Assembly (NCBI GenBank): GCA_946894095.1
Contig: OX335657.1
Coordinates: 15,872,001 to 15,936,000 of the forward strand
DNA from: Incurvaria masculella
Taxonomy: Eukaryota > Arthropoda > Insecta > Lepidoptera > Incurvariidae
Reading direction: 5' to 3'
Length of the DNA: 64,000 nucleotides
In this document: piece after piece, positions 32,511-44,595 of the stretch
Position numbering within the stretch: position 1 is the first letter of the stretch
Layout: each line of letters begins with the position of its first letter
Position numbers and translations under genes: made by a program
Notes under the pieces: generated by a model
What the model saw: the letters and a program-made list of their open reading frames with translations, nothing else
Database searches by the model: none
What the model was told of the DNA's origin: nothing

Positions 32511-32582
32511 TCTGAGATAGCTCAGCGGTAGAGCACTGGACATGTAATCTAAAAGTCGCAAGTTGGAATCCTGCTTCCGAAC
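32511..32582 (+). pseudogene. tRNA-Thr(TGT)-like pseudogene or SINE head
   Basis: A perfect D-arm GCTCAGCGGTAGAGC is followed by an anticodon arm with loop CATGTAA (anticodon TGT) and a T-arm GCAAG-TTGGAAT-CCTGC. U33 is replaced by A, the T-loop TTCGA is TTGGA, and acceptor pairing is poor. It is unlikely to be a working tRNA. A decayed tRNA gene or the head of an unrecognised SINE both fit. Confidence 0.5.
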
Positions 32583-32699
32583 AATGTGCAGGCAAAAAAC
32601 GTATTTTCAAAATTGGATTGCACCTCTTCATTGCATGAAGATGTCGCTGGATCACCTTATATCAATGAAATAATGATAATGTCGTATGCATCAAATATC

Positions 32700-32860
32700 G
32701 TATCCATTCCGCTCCCCTAAAGTGGTAGGCAGCAAGGAACTATGAAATAAATCATTTGAAAATCACTACCAATCTACTTGATTGTTTGTATCTAACATCA
32801 CTCAATTGATATCTCTGTCTGCACAGTTTTGTTTTTGGAACAGTTTTTCTCATTATTTCA
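32700..32860 (+). mobile_element. fragment of foldback family d
   Basis: ATCATTTGAAAATCACTACC, CAATCTACTTGATTGTTTG, ATATCTCTGTCTGCACAGTT resemble the left arm of 42006-42381. Confidence 0.6.
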
Positions 32861-32960
32861 AATTAAAACATGAAACATAACTACAGATCATTATTTTAAT
32901 TCTACATGGCGATTTGGAGATGTTTTAAAGTAGAATAAGTAATTTCAGTAAACTTTCAGA

Positions 32961-33128
32961 ACGATGGTCGACGCGGCAATGATAATTGTCCGTGTTTTTC
33001 ATGCAGTTCAATGTAGCCGCGGAATAAAGGAAGGTCCGGGCATGGCACCTAGTTCCCATGTGGTGTGTTAGGCTGATATCTGACGGTCAGTTTCGCATTA
33101 GCCATCCATGTCCAGTTACATGAATAAA
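32961..33128 (+). mobile_element. SINE fragment with 5S-variant tail
   Basis: Starts ACGATGGTCGACGCGGCAAT and ends CCATGTCCAGTTACATGAAT. The tail matches the 5S-headed variant, not the tRNA-only form. Confidence 0.75.
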
Positions 33129-34277
33129 ATGTGTATGAAAAAATGTTGGTCTCGTTAACTCTGAAAGTCTAAAAGTTAACTCTGTGTGTCCTTTGTTCTG
33201 TTCATAACTGCCAATTTCACTTTACACCTCGCGACAACACGGCCAGTTAGTCCCTCTTTAAAAAAATGACGATTCCAAGAGTGTATGTATGGAGGAAAAT
33301 ACACAAATAAAATGACAGTTAGTTAGTCGCTGATTTTCGGACAATATTGCTAACGAGGTATTTTTTTCTACATTTGATATGTTAAAGCTATAATGATAGG
33401 CACCCCAGGAGAGAGTTTTAGACCCTAACAGTGCAATAGAGAAACGGTGGGTTCTGAGAATCATAATGTCCGCCACTAATGTCTGTCAAGATTGATCGCA
33501 TAATACGTGAAAGGGTTCGGGAACTAAATCATTCCCATAAGTCATAGTCTAAACCAGAGTGCGTGACACTCGGTCGGCCGACGAGTTCCCGAACTCTCGA
33601 AATTCCGCTTAATTTTAAATGGTTATTCCATGTTGGTCAACACGACGTATATGTCCTTTGATTTACACCTTCGCTGGACATGCTCGTAATGTTTTGATAA
33701 CTTACAGTTTTCCGGTGTGTAATGCCGTGCTTGGCCGACATGTTTCGCCTCAACGACGTAAGCATCGTCTGGGTCCGAAGATATGCAGAGTCTCTCTCTG
33801 TGTTCTATCTTCTCTGCCATGGAGAATGCTCATCGGAGCTGCATGACGCTGGCACTCTGTCCCAGTTCACTGTCGACATTCCTAAAATCAAAGCCAACTG
33901 ATCCTCTGGATTATTTATCTATGCATCTAGGTCTGTAAACTATAGAATTGACTCATTGCTGAGGTATTTTCCACAAAGTACAGCCTGGGGTCCTTCGAAC
34001 ATTGAATGAAGAAGCACCTGGCCGGCATGCAAACCCCGTAAAAGTGTTAAAATCCATGGGCGGCGTCGGGAGCCTGTTATGTGAGGTCCTGGCGTAGGCT
34101 ATGTGCCGCACTTAACATTAACAAAACAATTTATTTGTTATTAATGTAATATTTAGTTAATATTATATTCTATACGGCCGACCTCCTAGGGGCGAGGGGT
34201 TACTTAGTCCGTGGTATTCCGTGGTCCGTGGCATACATGGAGACAATATCGTGGGTAGATGCGTGCGTGACCACAAC
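33129..34277. other. no recognised feature
   Basis: Unremarkable. Frames of 75 codons or fewer on both strands at 33620-33846 are overlapping and anonymous. Confidence 0.3.
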
Positions 34278-34814
34278 TTAAGGTGGGCCATCCCGCTCAA
34301 CTCCCCATACAAACGGTGAAAGAAGATCACGCCCATATTTCTTGTCAGAGATCCCAAATTTTGTTCAAAATAGCTTTATTTGAACGAACTAGATGTCTGA
34401 TGACCGTTGGCATTGTAAAATTGTGTTTGGTTTCTAAGTTATAAGGTCCGAAAGTTTTAATTTTTCGCGCGTTTTATACAATAACTTTGGAGGTGGATTA
34501 CGCAATGATAAAGTAAGAAAATCTCAAAAAGAGTAGTCATCAGACATAGCTTATTTAATCAAGATTTATAATCTATTTGGTTTTTGTTAGAGCGGTCGTG
34601 GTTTACTTTTAGCTATAAGTCTTTTGTAATTAAAATTTTCGTAAATCTTACCAAATTATACACTATGCACATTGTCTTTTTTGTGGACATGTTGCATCTT
34701 CCTCATCACGGAGCCTGTCTTTTTCTTTAAAACAGAGAAGGTCCAAGAGCGCAACAGCACGGTTTTGTACCGTGCCCGCTAATGAGTTAGTCCCGCCGGG
34801 TTGGGCCACCTTAA
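34278..34814 (+). mobile_element. TTAA MITE family a, full-length reference copy
   Basis: 537 bp flanked by TTAA at 34278-34281 and 34811-34814. The left terminus TTAAGGTGGGCCATCCCGC and the inverse of the right terminus TTAAGGTGGCCCAACCCGG agree at most positions. No coding capacity. The family has five copies or fragments in the window (2552, 9391, 12878, 31484, 34278). TTAA duplication points to a piggyBac-like transposase acting in trans. Confidence 0.9.
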
Positions 34815-35164
34815 AACAATCGAGCTCTAGTCCGCGTATCGTCACTTCTCCTTTCCCATCAAATTCGCAGCCGTGAAGCGTCCTTCGCGAGCATCAGCCG
34901 TGGCATGATGAATGGGCAGCGGCTAATGGGCACCGCTAATGGCTGATCGATGTGCTGGAAGGATTAAAAGCGCTGCTCCGGACAGCCTCTGAACGCTTCC
35001 CGGCCGAATTAAGGCTGTAACAGAGGACATAGTTATTAACCGGACAGATATCAGCCTTGATAGCCTCGTGGCGTTGCGCCGCGGTGTTCTATCATCGAGG
35101 TTAAACAATTTTCTGGGCGGGTAACCGCTGGCCCATGAGGTTTTCCGTAGTTTTGGATTACAAC
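34815..35164. other. no recognised feature
   Basis: Moderately GC-rich. No repeat partner and no convincing frame (86 codons on the minus strand at 34923-35183). Confidence 0.3.
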
Positions 35165-35378
35165 TTACTAGGTGGTAGTCCATTATGAATGGATACCATT
35201 ATGAATGTCTAAGCGGCAATATAATTCGTCCGTGTTTCCCATCCAGTGTATGTAACCGGGCTTATAAAGGGAAGGTTCTGCCATGGCACTTAATTCCTAC
35301 GCGAATACGCTATTTTGAGCTAATATCATCACAGTAAGTGTGGTATAAGCCATCCATGTCCATTTCCATAAAAAAAAT
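35165..35378 (+). mobile_element. SINE fragment (3' half)
   Basis: ACTAGGTGGTAGTCCATTAT to GCCATCCATGTCCATTTCCA and poly(A). The head is missing. Confidence 0.75.
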
Positions 35379-37122
35379 GATATGGCTATAAGTATGCAAA
35401 CCCGCCCACATGTAGTGATTTTGCCATCACAACCAATTCGCACCGCGAGTGATCATGGCTTTCCCCTTTTCGACAATTACGTGGTCACAATCCGGTCCTA
35501 TTTTCCTCATAAAGTTACCAGTTCAATGTTACGATGTAAAAGACAATATTTTAGGGCGCAATTCAAATGACTGGAACGTGAATTAGGTCAGTTATATTGC
35601 AACCGACTTATAATGCTCGTGTCTACCTTCTTATTTTGTTGTTTCTTTGAAAGATAATTCTTAATTCACAAAAAGTTATTCACTTAACACACGAGCTTGC
35701 AAATATTACTTACCCCATAAATACTTAGCTATATTATATGTATTCTGAATGTTCCATCATTATGATGATAGAAACCCTTGCATTTATGCATTTCATTCGG
35801 CCTTTTTGTTTCCATTCTCGCACAAAGGTAATCTCCGTGACACTTCTGACAACTCGATGGTCTTGCTTTTCTAATATACTGTATACATTTAATAAACAAT
35901 TTGTAGACATCTTTATTGCAGTTCTAGATGATTTTATTTTGTTTAAAAATCTGTGTAAACCGAGATATTTTCAAGGTACAAATATTTGAGAGCTTTTAGA
36001 GGCTTGGCTTTTAAGTTTTGTGGTATGAGAAAAAAAATAACAAGTAGAACTTAATATAAATTGTATTTAAATTACAGTGTGACAAAACAATGTTACTAAC
36101 CAAACATTTTTCAATTGTTTTGAGCTTCTAAACTTAAAAAACATTCTAATGCTGTGTGGCTTTATATTGTATGTTAACGACACGACTTTTTGGTTCCTTG
36201 TAAAATATATTGACCAATTTAACTTGAACTTACTTTACTTTTTTACTTATTTTGATTGTACATAGGTCTCAAATAATGTATTATTTTATCTAGGAATTAT
36301 GTAAGTATCTCGACTTTTTTTCACGGAGATTTGGTGCGCAGACACGCCTGGTATATTTACATATGTTCTAACTACATTCATGGTATCACCTACTTCTCTG
36401 CTATTTCCGAGCGCGCACTGACTCGCTACGAGAATGGAAATGAGCGCTCCTCGTCCGCGCGAGTTTTCTTTGACTCGGGCAAAAAAACCGTTAACCTGGC
36501 GACCTAGGACAGACCGAGGCGAGGGTCTGCGAGCTCAAGCGAGGCGGAACGAATGTCCATTTCCATTCTCGCCACCTCGCCCATATTCACGAGACGCTGG
36601 CGAGAGTGGAAACCTACCGTGACATTTCAATTTGGGATCGTTCGCCGCGGAGCTTAAGAAGTTGGTCGCTAGAGTGCGAGTGGATTGATTGAAATGTTGA
36701 GCATCGCTGGCGGCAGATGGCACGCAACTCGATTAAACTGTCATCGACATTTCAATCGGGCTCACGAAACTCCCTCCGGCCATGTTAACCGCTCCATTGG
36801 GTGATTTAGGTAAGTATTTGTGAGCACGTAAGGTAAATTGTAATAAAATCGTTTCGGTTACGCTTGACTCATTTGCAATTCCGAATTCATTCGTATTTCT
36901 CGTAATGGATATGAGTTTAAGCCAGGCAGACATTATATTCATTTTATTTTATTCAGATTATAGCGCAAACGATCAGGTTGATTTTTAGATATAGGTTTAG
37001 AAAAGCTTAACTTTAAATGATTTTTGCGAAAACTCGACTCTTCTCAGCACGGCTGGTATGATGCAAGTATAAACTGATACTTTCATGCTTCGTTATTTGC
37101 AGCCATTTACATTGCCATATTC
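35379..37122. other. no recognised gene; GC-rich patch inside
   Basis: 36405-36740 is GC- and CpG-rich, with dense CGCG and GAGCGC motifs. Possible regulatory DNA, but no frame or repeat partner. The rest is AT-rich. Confidence 0.3.
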
Positions 37123-37585
37123 TTAAGGCTCCAACTTACACCAGCGTTCAGCAATCAAACGATAATGGCGATCTCCGGAAGCATTGAGTTTGCGTTAGGG
37201 TTCACTGTTGTATGCGCTTGAAAATCGAGCGCGACGAAGCGAAATTTAGGTTTTTGACCTGGAAAGTCAACTTTTTAAAGTGAATTAATATATGTTTCAC
37301 GCTTATTCACTAGATAAATATGTGATCTTGTACCACAAAAAAGAAAACTGTCTAAATAATTTATAGTTTCCAAGCGCCGGTTTAAAAACCTAGTTAATAG
37401 GTGTTTACAAACATATTTTTTCCAAAGAATATAAGCAACTCATTAAAACCGTTTTAAAGTCATAACTAGATAATAGTCTAAACTTTGATAGTTAGAGTTT
37501 TCTGTTTGTGTTTATTCTTAACCGACGATGAGATTAAATAAAAATAAATCCAAAATATTAGACGTTGGCGTCATATGGACTGTAA
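37123..37585 (+). mobile_element. TTAA MITE family b, right end decayed
   Basis: TTAAGGCTCCAAC start. Internal GAGCGCGACGAAGCGAAATT and CAAGCGCCGGTTTAAAAACC are shared with 39444-39902. It ends near GGCGTCATATGGACTGTAAC, where the expected GGAGCCTTAA has mutated. Confidence 0.8.
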
Positions 37586-37650
37586 CGGGTTTAGGGCGTC
37601 CTTCGCGGAGCAAAGCAGATGTGACACCTTAGTTGGGGGTTGGAATATAG

Positions 37651-37957
37651 TTTTTAGGGTTCCGTACCCAAAGGGTGAAAACGGAACCCTATTACTAAGC
37701 CTCCGCTGTCCGTCCGTCCGTCCGTCCGTCTGTCCGTCTGTCACAGGGCTGTATCTCAGTAACCTCAACAGGTAGACAGCTGAAATTTTCACAGAGTCTG
37801 TATTTATTTTGCCGCTACAACAACAAATAGGTAAGATTAAAAAATAATTTAAAATTAAAGGGGGCTCCCATACAAAAAACGTGTTTTTTTTGGTTTTTTT
37901 TTACGATGGTACGGAACCCTTCGTGTACGAGTCCGACTCGCACTTGGCCGGTTTTTT
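37651..37957 (-). repeat. MINE-1-like element, complete
   Basis: TTTTTAGGGTTCCGTACCCA, (GTCC)n at about 37708-37740, CCCATACAAAAAACGTG and GCACTTGGCCGGTTTTTTT in order. Confidence 0.88.
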
Positions 37958-39443
37958 TATACTGGATCTGCTCGCACGCACGCGAGCACGCTTTGGAAAT
38001 GAACTGAACGGGACAGTTCGAAACGGCGGCGGCCACAAGGACCGAGGAAGATAACTGAGGTAAGCCAATATCAGACAATTGTTAAACACACACAGAACAC
38101 TCAAATTTTCATGAAATCTCTAAAAATTATGTTAATTAAATTAATAAACCAGTTTAAATGGGCTCGATTTACATAATCTATTGAAATATCGAATTTATTT
38201 ATGAAATTACAAAGTGTAATGTTTATATTACACTTTAAATATTATTTTGGCCATATTTAATTTCATTTCTTTTATTTTTACTTTTTAGTAGTCAAACTTC
38301 ACCAAGCTACCTCAAAAAGATCCGCGTCTTCGATCAACTCACTAAAAAAGAACCTGCTAAGAAACTTCACGGGTTTACACAACATATTTTTCCATTCACA
38401 ATTATGAAATACACGAATGCTACTGCCAAACAATTCCTTGGTAGAACAGATTAAGGCAAATAACAAAGAACAATAGAAACAGCAACCCTCAGTTTAAATT
38501 ACTTACAACTAACCAAGTTACTAATGCAATAATATAAATTAATGTAATTTATAGCGTTACAAGTATTCTCTGGTTTAAAAGCCGTCGTCAGCTTAACCTA
38601 TGTCAGGTGTATAAAGCTATAAATATATTGAGCTCAATATGCTGTTTTTTCAGAATCTTCAGGTCTTCTGACTCGTCTCCAACGAAATTTAGCGACGTTA
38701 ATTCATTTTTAATGCATATCACAAATTCCGAATGGAAAATAGAACCATTTTAAGAGTTTACAAATGGGTTGCTAAGAAAACAAATGACAAAAAGCTGCGA
38801 TTTGGTCACGTTAGGAAATAGGGCAGAAATTTCCACACCGCACCTTGTATTGATCGAAATGTTTCTTTAATTAATGCGTCCTTGCTTCACCGTCGATTAT
38901 ACATACATATCAAATTCGTTAAAACGAATATACAACCTTCGTAATATTTACAAAATAACAGGCTTTACCAAATGATTATCTTTCATGTGACCGAAATTTA
39001 CGTGTGTACGGTTACTGGCATAATTGACGACCCTTATTCGTACCCTCTCAGGATTCGACCGATTCCAATTTAGATGTTACTCCTAAACAATGCGTAGGAA
39101 ACTAACCGTTCGCCTCCGACGGGCCAGGATGTAATCTAACCCGGCCTCTGTCCCCGCCGTCACCCGGTTGGCCCCGCTCTAAACATCTTGACGCGCGTCT
39201 CTGATTGGGCTGGCGAGGGGCATGTATTGTATTGTATTTTTTAAGCATAAAACAAAGTTACATGAATGTAACAAAACATTGTCAGGTACATGGTGGTCGT
39301 TCGTGGTTCGTTCTCAATATTTTCAATAGAAAAAAATAAAACATTATCCATTCTAACAATAACATTAAATAAAATTAATTAAAATGTCAACAGTCATGTT
39401 GGTCACAATAACCAAATAAAAAAAATAACTACAGAAAAATCAT
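37958..39443. other. no recognised gene
   Basis: A (GTATT)3 stretch at 39225-39240 followed by TTTTTAAGCATAAAAC looks like the 3' tail of a LINE in minus orientation. A tail fragment of the 24638 element is at about 38872-38898. Otherwise nothing. Confidence 0.35.
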
Positions 39444-39902
39444 TTAAGGTTCCTCCAGCAAACAATCGATAATGGCGCTCTCCGAAAGCATTGAGTTTGC
39501 GTTAGGTTTGTTGTATGCGCGTGAAAACCGAGCGCGACGAAGCGAAATTTAGGTTTTTGACCTGTAAAGTCTACTTTCTAAAGTGAATTAATATATGGTT
39601 CACGGTTATTCACTAGATAAAGATGTTTTCTTGTACCACAAAAAAGGAAATTGTTTAAATAATTTATAGTTTCCAAGCGCCGCCGGCTTGAAAACATAGT
39701 AAAAACTTGTAAATAGGTGTTAACAAACATATTTTTTTAAAGAATAGAAGCAACTTATTGAAACCGTTTTATGGTCATACACTAGATAGTAGTCTAAACT
39801 TAGATATTTCGATGTTTTCACGGGTGTTTACGCTTAACAGAATCTGAGATAAAATAAAAATAAACCCAAAATATTGGAGGCTAGCGTCATATGGAGCCTT
39901 AA
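39444..39902 (+). mobile_element. TTAA MITE family b, full-length copy
   Basis: TTAA at 39444-39447 and 39899-39902. Left end TTAAGGTTCC, right end GGAGCCTTAA. Length 459 bp. Same interior as 37123-37585. Confidence 0.88.
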
Positions 39903-40314
39903 GTCAACAAATATACAATTGTACGAATATCATTATCAAGATATTCGTTTACCTTGTAGTAGGGTCTGTTCGTTAACAGGTCCTTTAACCGGCCCCTAAA
40001 TATATCATTATTTTCAATTGTTTTTAATGACTAAGCCAATTTTTTATACAATTTGGCCCCTATTACCTGTTGCGAATTATAGAGAATCTTCCCCTAGAGA
40101 TTGTAGGGGAAGTGTGGCTCTGATCTGGGGGCCCATGGCTGCGTGCATGACGGCGTCACTGGTGGGAAGGCCGATAGCAACTGCTGTGCCCCAGGCTGAG
40201 AGGTGACTCAGCTCTTGATACTAGCTGCGTACCTTGCTGACGGGGCGACACGCTGGTGGGAGGGACGGGGTTGAGCAACCCTGGACGCGGCCACATTCTG
40301 GATGGTTGGCCGTC
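39903..40314. other. no recognised feature; GC-rich right half
   Basis: 40085-40314 is GC-rich and could be the decayed 3' part of a retroelement (CACGCTGGTGGGAGGGACGG), but I cannot assign it. Confidence 0.3.
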
Positions 40315-40600
40315 TTGGGGTTCCGTACCCAAAGGGTGAAAACGGAACCCTATTACTAAGCCTCCGCTCTCCGTCCGTCCGTCCGTCTGTCACAGGGCTG
40401 TATCTCATGAACCGTAATAGGTAGGCAGCTGACATTTTCACAGAGTGTGTATTTATTTTGCCGCTATTACAACAAATAGGTAAAATAAAAAAATAATAAA
40501 GGCGGGGTCCCATACAAAAAACCTGATTATTTTGTGTTGAATCTTGTACGATGGTACGGAGCCCTTCGTGTTCGAGCCCGACTCGCACTTGGCCGGTTTT
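40315..40600 (-). repeat. MINE-1-like element, complete
   Basis: GGGGTTCCGTACCCAAAGGG through CACTTGGCCGGTTTT, with a short GTCC tract. Confidence 0.88.
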
Positions 40601-40604
40601 GACC

Positions 40605-40830
40605 TTTGAAGCAGGTCGTGGTTCGGATTCAACGGAAATTTTTAGTTTACCTCTCTTACTTACCATTTGGCTGGGTTAATCCCGCCTGGGATGGCACCAT
40701 GTTGCGTTGAATAAAGGGCGGTCGAAACGGCAACAAAACATTTTCAATGTAATGACCTGCAATGGCAACAAGTTCCCATGTGGTGTGTTGGTCTAATAGT
40801 CCAGTTCCATAAATGAACACATTTTGCGTG
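40605..40830 (+). mobile_element. SINE fragment, 5S-variant type
   Basis: AGGTCGTGGTTCGGATTCAA is the post-5S segment of the chimeric head seen at 30966-31348. The body CGGTCGAAACGGCAAC and a tail with TCCAGTTCCATAAATG follow. The 5S core itself is absent. Confidence 0.7.
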
Positions 40831-40857
40831 AGATGGTTCGCTCAAAGTTTAATTAGG

Positions 40858-40995
40858 TTTTTTTTTTTGATGTGACTGGACATCGATGGCTAATACCACA
40901 AGTTCGGTCATGGTATTAGCCCAACACAACACATGGGAACTAGGTGCCATGCCAGGACCTTCCTTATAATGCACGGCTACATTGAACTGGATGGA
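40858..40995 (-). mobile_element. SINE fragment, 5S-variant tail
   Basis: Poly(T), GATGTGACTGGACATCGATG, down to CATTGAACTGGATGG. Then it is cut by a fragment of the TGACGTCA palindrome family (40996-41045). Confidence 0.8.
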
Positions 40996-41045
40996 TGGTA
41001 CTACTTTGCGTTAGCATTAGTTTCGGTGACAACTATTTATCTCAG

Positions 41046-41339
41046 CCAAGTGCTAAAATAAGTCTTGTTTTATTTTTTATTTTCATGTAATCCTAATCCG
41101 TTTAGCCATTGATATTTCTTTTAATTATAGAATTTCCCTCAATTATTTTTTTAACTGTTGGTCTCTTAATTTTAAGTAAAAGTAACATATATATATTTAT
41201 ATGCAATATTATATATGTAGGTTTATTGTTATAATATTTTTAAGTAAGTTTATTACATAACTAATGTATGTATGTATGTACCAAATGATTACTTAGTTTT
41301 AGGTTAATACTCAAAGTAACAAACCAAACCTACCGCCAC
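41046..41339. other. no recognised feature
   Basis: AT-rich with a (GTAT)4 microsatellite near 41265. Confidence 0.3.
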
Positions 41340-41520
41340 TACCTACGAATATATACCTATTAAACTTCTCAAACACCCAAAGGTCGGCTGGAAGAAATCT
41401 CTTCGAGGGATAAGCCCGCCTTTGCGCCCCACTTATGTTGTTTTTGCACTATACTTTCTTTTGTAAATTGTTTTTTTTTTCGTGGCGTAATAAAGAATTT
41501 TCAATCAATCAATCATTATG
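41340..41520 (+). mobile_element. LINE 3' UTR with (TCAA)n tail
   Basis: GGTCGGCTGGAAGAAATCTC, GATAAGCCCGCCTTTG, CGTGGCGTAATAAAGAATTT then TCAATCAATCAATCA. A polyadenylation-like AATAAA followed by a short tandem tail is typical for non-LTR elements that do not use poly(A). A related copy is at 43310. Confidence 0.7.
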
Positions 41521-42005
41521 GTCTTCTGTTTTCAGGTAAGCCGAAAATAAGGAATATTGTTTAAAGCCGTGGGTAAGTTGAAGCGTATGAAACAACAAAA
41601 AAAAAATACACACAATATTATGTAAAAAAATACGATCAAAGTGTGCCTTCCAAAACAATAATAACACAAACAGTATAACGCCGTTTTCCCGGAGGGGTTG
41701 GCAGATCTTCTCTTCTTACACATGCCTTCCATCTATCTTTATAGCCACAAAGGCAACCTAAAATTTCAGGCATTCGACATTCATTCCCACTTTCTTGCAT
41801 CAATTGCATGCCGCGTTTTCGATGCAACAGCCTCATAAGGTGTTCCGCAGTAATACGTGACTCATAAGTTTCTTCTTAAAAAAAATACAGACTTAGATTT
41901 TGACAATATATTTTAGAATACAATTTTTAAAAAACCTAGTAAAACATCAAGGGCATGTAAACAGCTATTGCCCGTAGCATGGGGAATGAATAGGGTAACG
42001 ATCTC
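41521..42005. other. no recognised feature
   Basis: Short overlapping minus-strand frames of 66 codons. Nothing recognised. Confidence 0.3.
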
Positions 42006-42381
42006 TTAAGGTGCCCCCGTAAGCAGCAGAAAATTTCGCCTCCCATACAAACGTAGTTTACTAATCATTTGAAAACCACTGTAGCAATTTACTTGATATT
42101 TGGTATCACATATCTGGCAACAAATATCTGTGTCTGCATGCCTTTGTTTTTTCTATAAATGTATACTGAGTCAAACCAAAGAGAAAACAAAATTAGTATG
42201 AAGATTTTGTTTTTGCTTTCATCTGATTCGGTTTGGATTTTTCAAAAAAACAAAAGCATGCAGACACAGATATTGGTTCCCTGATTTTAGATATTAAATA
42301 TCAATTTAATTGGAACAGCGGTTTTTAAATGATAAGTAAACTACGTTTGTATGGGGAGCATAGCTTACGGGTCGTTCTTAA
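42006..42381. mobile_element. TTAA foldback MITE (family d)
   Basis: TTAA at 42006-42009 and 42378-42381. Inverted arms of about 115 bp: CCCATACAAACGTAGTTTAC, CAAATATCTGTGTCTGCATG on the left and their inverses on the right. The termini CCCGTAAGC / GCTTACGGG also pair. Fragments of the family occur at 32248 and 32700. Confidence 0.88.
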
Positions 42382-43309
42382 AATGTGCGCTGAAATCGTC
42401 GCCACCAGCGCACCAACAGCCTGCCATGGAACGCGGAGGATACGCGGGGGTGGAGTGTTTGTTTCGTCGACACCTGGACCGCCTCCCACGCCGGGGCTTT
42501 GACAAATTATTTTGATTGATGATTGATCGCACCGGCAGATTCCCGGGATTCGGAGAAACGTTCGCCCTAATTCACTGATATTTCCAGCATGCGATTTGAA
42601 TTAAGTAGTTGCGTGTACATGCATGCAGCAAATAATAAATGGGGTATAAAGAAGCGACACTCCGCTTGACCTTGAAAATGCCTCGGCGGGCCACTCCCAA
42701 TGGCGTGCACGGCGCAAAGCTTTACCACCCGATGGCGCCACATAAATCTATGCCAATCTATCACGTAGATGTTATGTTTACTCGCGAATCACAGGCAATC
42801 ACATTGTCCGTGTTTTACATCCATTTCAAGGTAGCTATTCATATTAACTCAGTTTAATTAGTCAACAACCTATAACCTTGAAATGAAACCGTGGCATAGT
42901 TTTATGTGGCGGGTGGTAATTTTGGCAGCCGGCCTCCCCATTGTGGCTGTAGTTTGGCCAAAGTCATCCAGTAGGGCGCGCGCTCATCATCCAGTAGCCC
43001 GTGTGTCGTCGCATAAAATTGCCAACCCTGCACGCACACCCGCGCCGCACAAACACACTTGCGTGCATGCGTGACTTTTTTTGCCGGGCGGATTGTTTCG
43101 AAGAGTGTCGTAGGTGTGCCTGCGGTTTCGGCCACAGATAAAAACAGTGAGTTTTTTCCTGGCTTATCTCATATTAACCCCTCTGCTCACCCATTAGGCC
43201 GCCAAGTCATTTAGCGTTGTGGTAAGTACCATAATAGATGGAAAGCATCCCAAAAATTATACGTACATATGTAATGATTTATATAAATGTAGGCTACGTA
43301 TTAAACTGT
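42382..43309. other. no recognised gene
   Basis: GC-richer around 42390-42520 and 42900-43080. Frames of 77 codons or fewer on both strands. No motif. Confidence 0.3.
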
Positions 43310-43450
43310 CAAATCCAACGTGCCGCCGCTACCTACGAAAATGTCCACATTGAACATCTCATACACTCGAAGGACGGCCGGAAAAACATTTTATGTCTTT
43401 ACTGGACTGTACTTTCTTTCGAAAATTGTTTTACGTGGCGTAATGAAGAA
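43310..43450 (+). mobile_element. LINE 3' UTR fragment
   Basis: CCGCCGCTACCTACGAAAAT, CACTCGAAGGACGGCCGGAA, TTACGTGGCGTAATGAAGAA, a diverged relative of 41340-41520. Confidence 0.65.
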
Positions 43451-43989
43451 TCTACTTATTTATGTATCTGTCTTAATAGAAACCGCGTCAAAATCGGGTA
43501 ATGGGTTCTTAATCAATAAGCGGTCATACAGACATATGCTGGAAGAAATATCGAAGGACGACTATGGCGCCACCTACATGGAAGCATAAACCACCTTTAA
43601 ATAGAGAGTAAGTGAACAAAATTGAATATTCTTCGTAATTAAGTGACCGCCCACGCCCACCGCGCCGTGCGCCCGCTTATAGAAATTCGCAAACATTTCT
43701 CTCGCGTTCGAAAAATCATTTCGTTGTATTCTTATCGACAGAAATATACGCTTCCAGAAATCAATGTTATTTGGCGGAAATGTTTTTTATCTATTTTCCG
43801 AAACATTTGGCCCAATGATAAGATTGAGCTAGCTATAAAAATGTTGAGCAACGAAATTCGCCAATGGACTGTACACAGTGATATCGCATGCTTTTATACG
43901 GAAAATAATTTAATTTAGGTTTTTTTTGCGAAGGTGTATCTTTAGGTGTAATCAGACACCTGGGGCCGTCATACCTAAAGACGTCTTCT
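43451..43989. other. no recognised feature
   Basis: A 91-codon + frame at 43643-43918 is basic and anonymous. I do not support it as a gene. Confidence 0.3.
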
Positions 43990-44130
43990 GTTATGTAACT
44001 GGACATGGGTAGCTAATATCACGCCCACTGTCGTGACATTAGCCCAACACACCGCATTCCCGAAGGAATTAGGTGCCATACCAGGATCTTCCTTTTATGA
44101 GCACGGCTACGTTGAACTGGATGGACAACG
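43990..44130 (-). mobile_element. SINE fragment, 5S-variant tail
   Basis: TTATGTAACTGGACATGGGT to GTTGAACTGGATGG. The 3' third of the SINE. Confidence 0.75.
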
Positions 44131-44146
44131 CAAACGATGTTTAATT

Positions 44147-44340
44147 GCCACTGGAGCAGTGCATCGCTTTAAGGTCCTTGCTTGCGGTGACGCTGGGTTC
44201 GGGCCTCCTCTTTCCCTAAAATATGGTTGAGAGAGGCGATGGCTGTGCCCAGCGTGTTTGTAGAGACTGGCTTGCTCCAATTGGCAACATGTTAGATGGC
44301 GGGCATGGTCTTTATAAATAAACTGATATTTGTCATGAAC
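44147..44340 (+). repeat. dispersed repeat, uninterrupted (empty-site) copy
   Basis: Contiguous equivalent of 8169-8742. The TTTAAGGTCC at 44168-44178 is the unoccupied target of the MITE inserted at 8189. Confidence 0.85.
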
Positions 44341-44350
44341 TGTTGCATAT

Positions 44351-44595
44351 GACCTCCGCTGTCCGTCCGTCCGTCCGTCCGTCCGTCCGTCCGTCCGTCC
44401 GTCTGTCAGAGGGCTGTATCTCATGAACCGTAATAGGTAGGCAGTTGAAATTTTCACAGAGTGTCTATTTATTTTGCCGCTATAACAACAAATAGGCAAA
44501 ATAAAAAATATATAAAAATTACAGGGGGCGGGCATACGAAAAACGTGATTTTTATGTGTTAAGTCTTGTACTCGACTCGCACTTGGCCGGTTTTT
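44351..44595 (-). repeat. MINE-1-like element with expanded (GTCC)n
   Basis: The left end is missing. About ten GTCC units lie at 44361-44402. It ends CGACTCGCACTTGGCCGGTT. Confidence 0.88.

Noticed and set aside
40208..44535. ORFs of 142-152 codons on the minus strand
   Set aside because: They run through MINE-1-like elements and GTCC microsatellites; the runs of TDGR residues are translated microsatellite.
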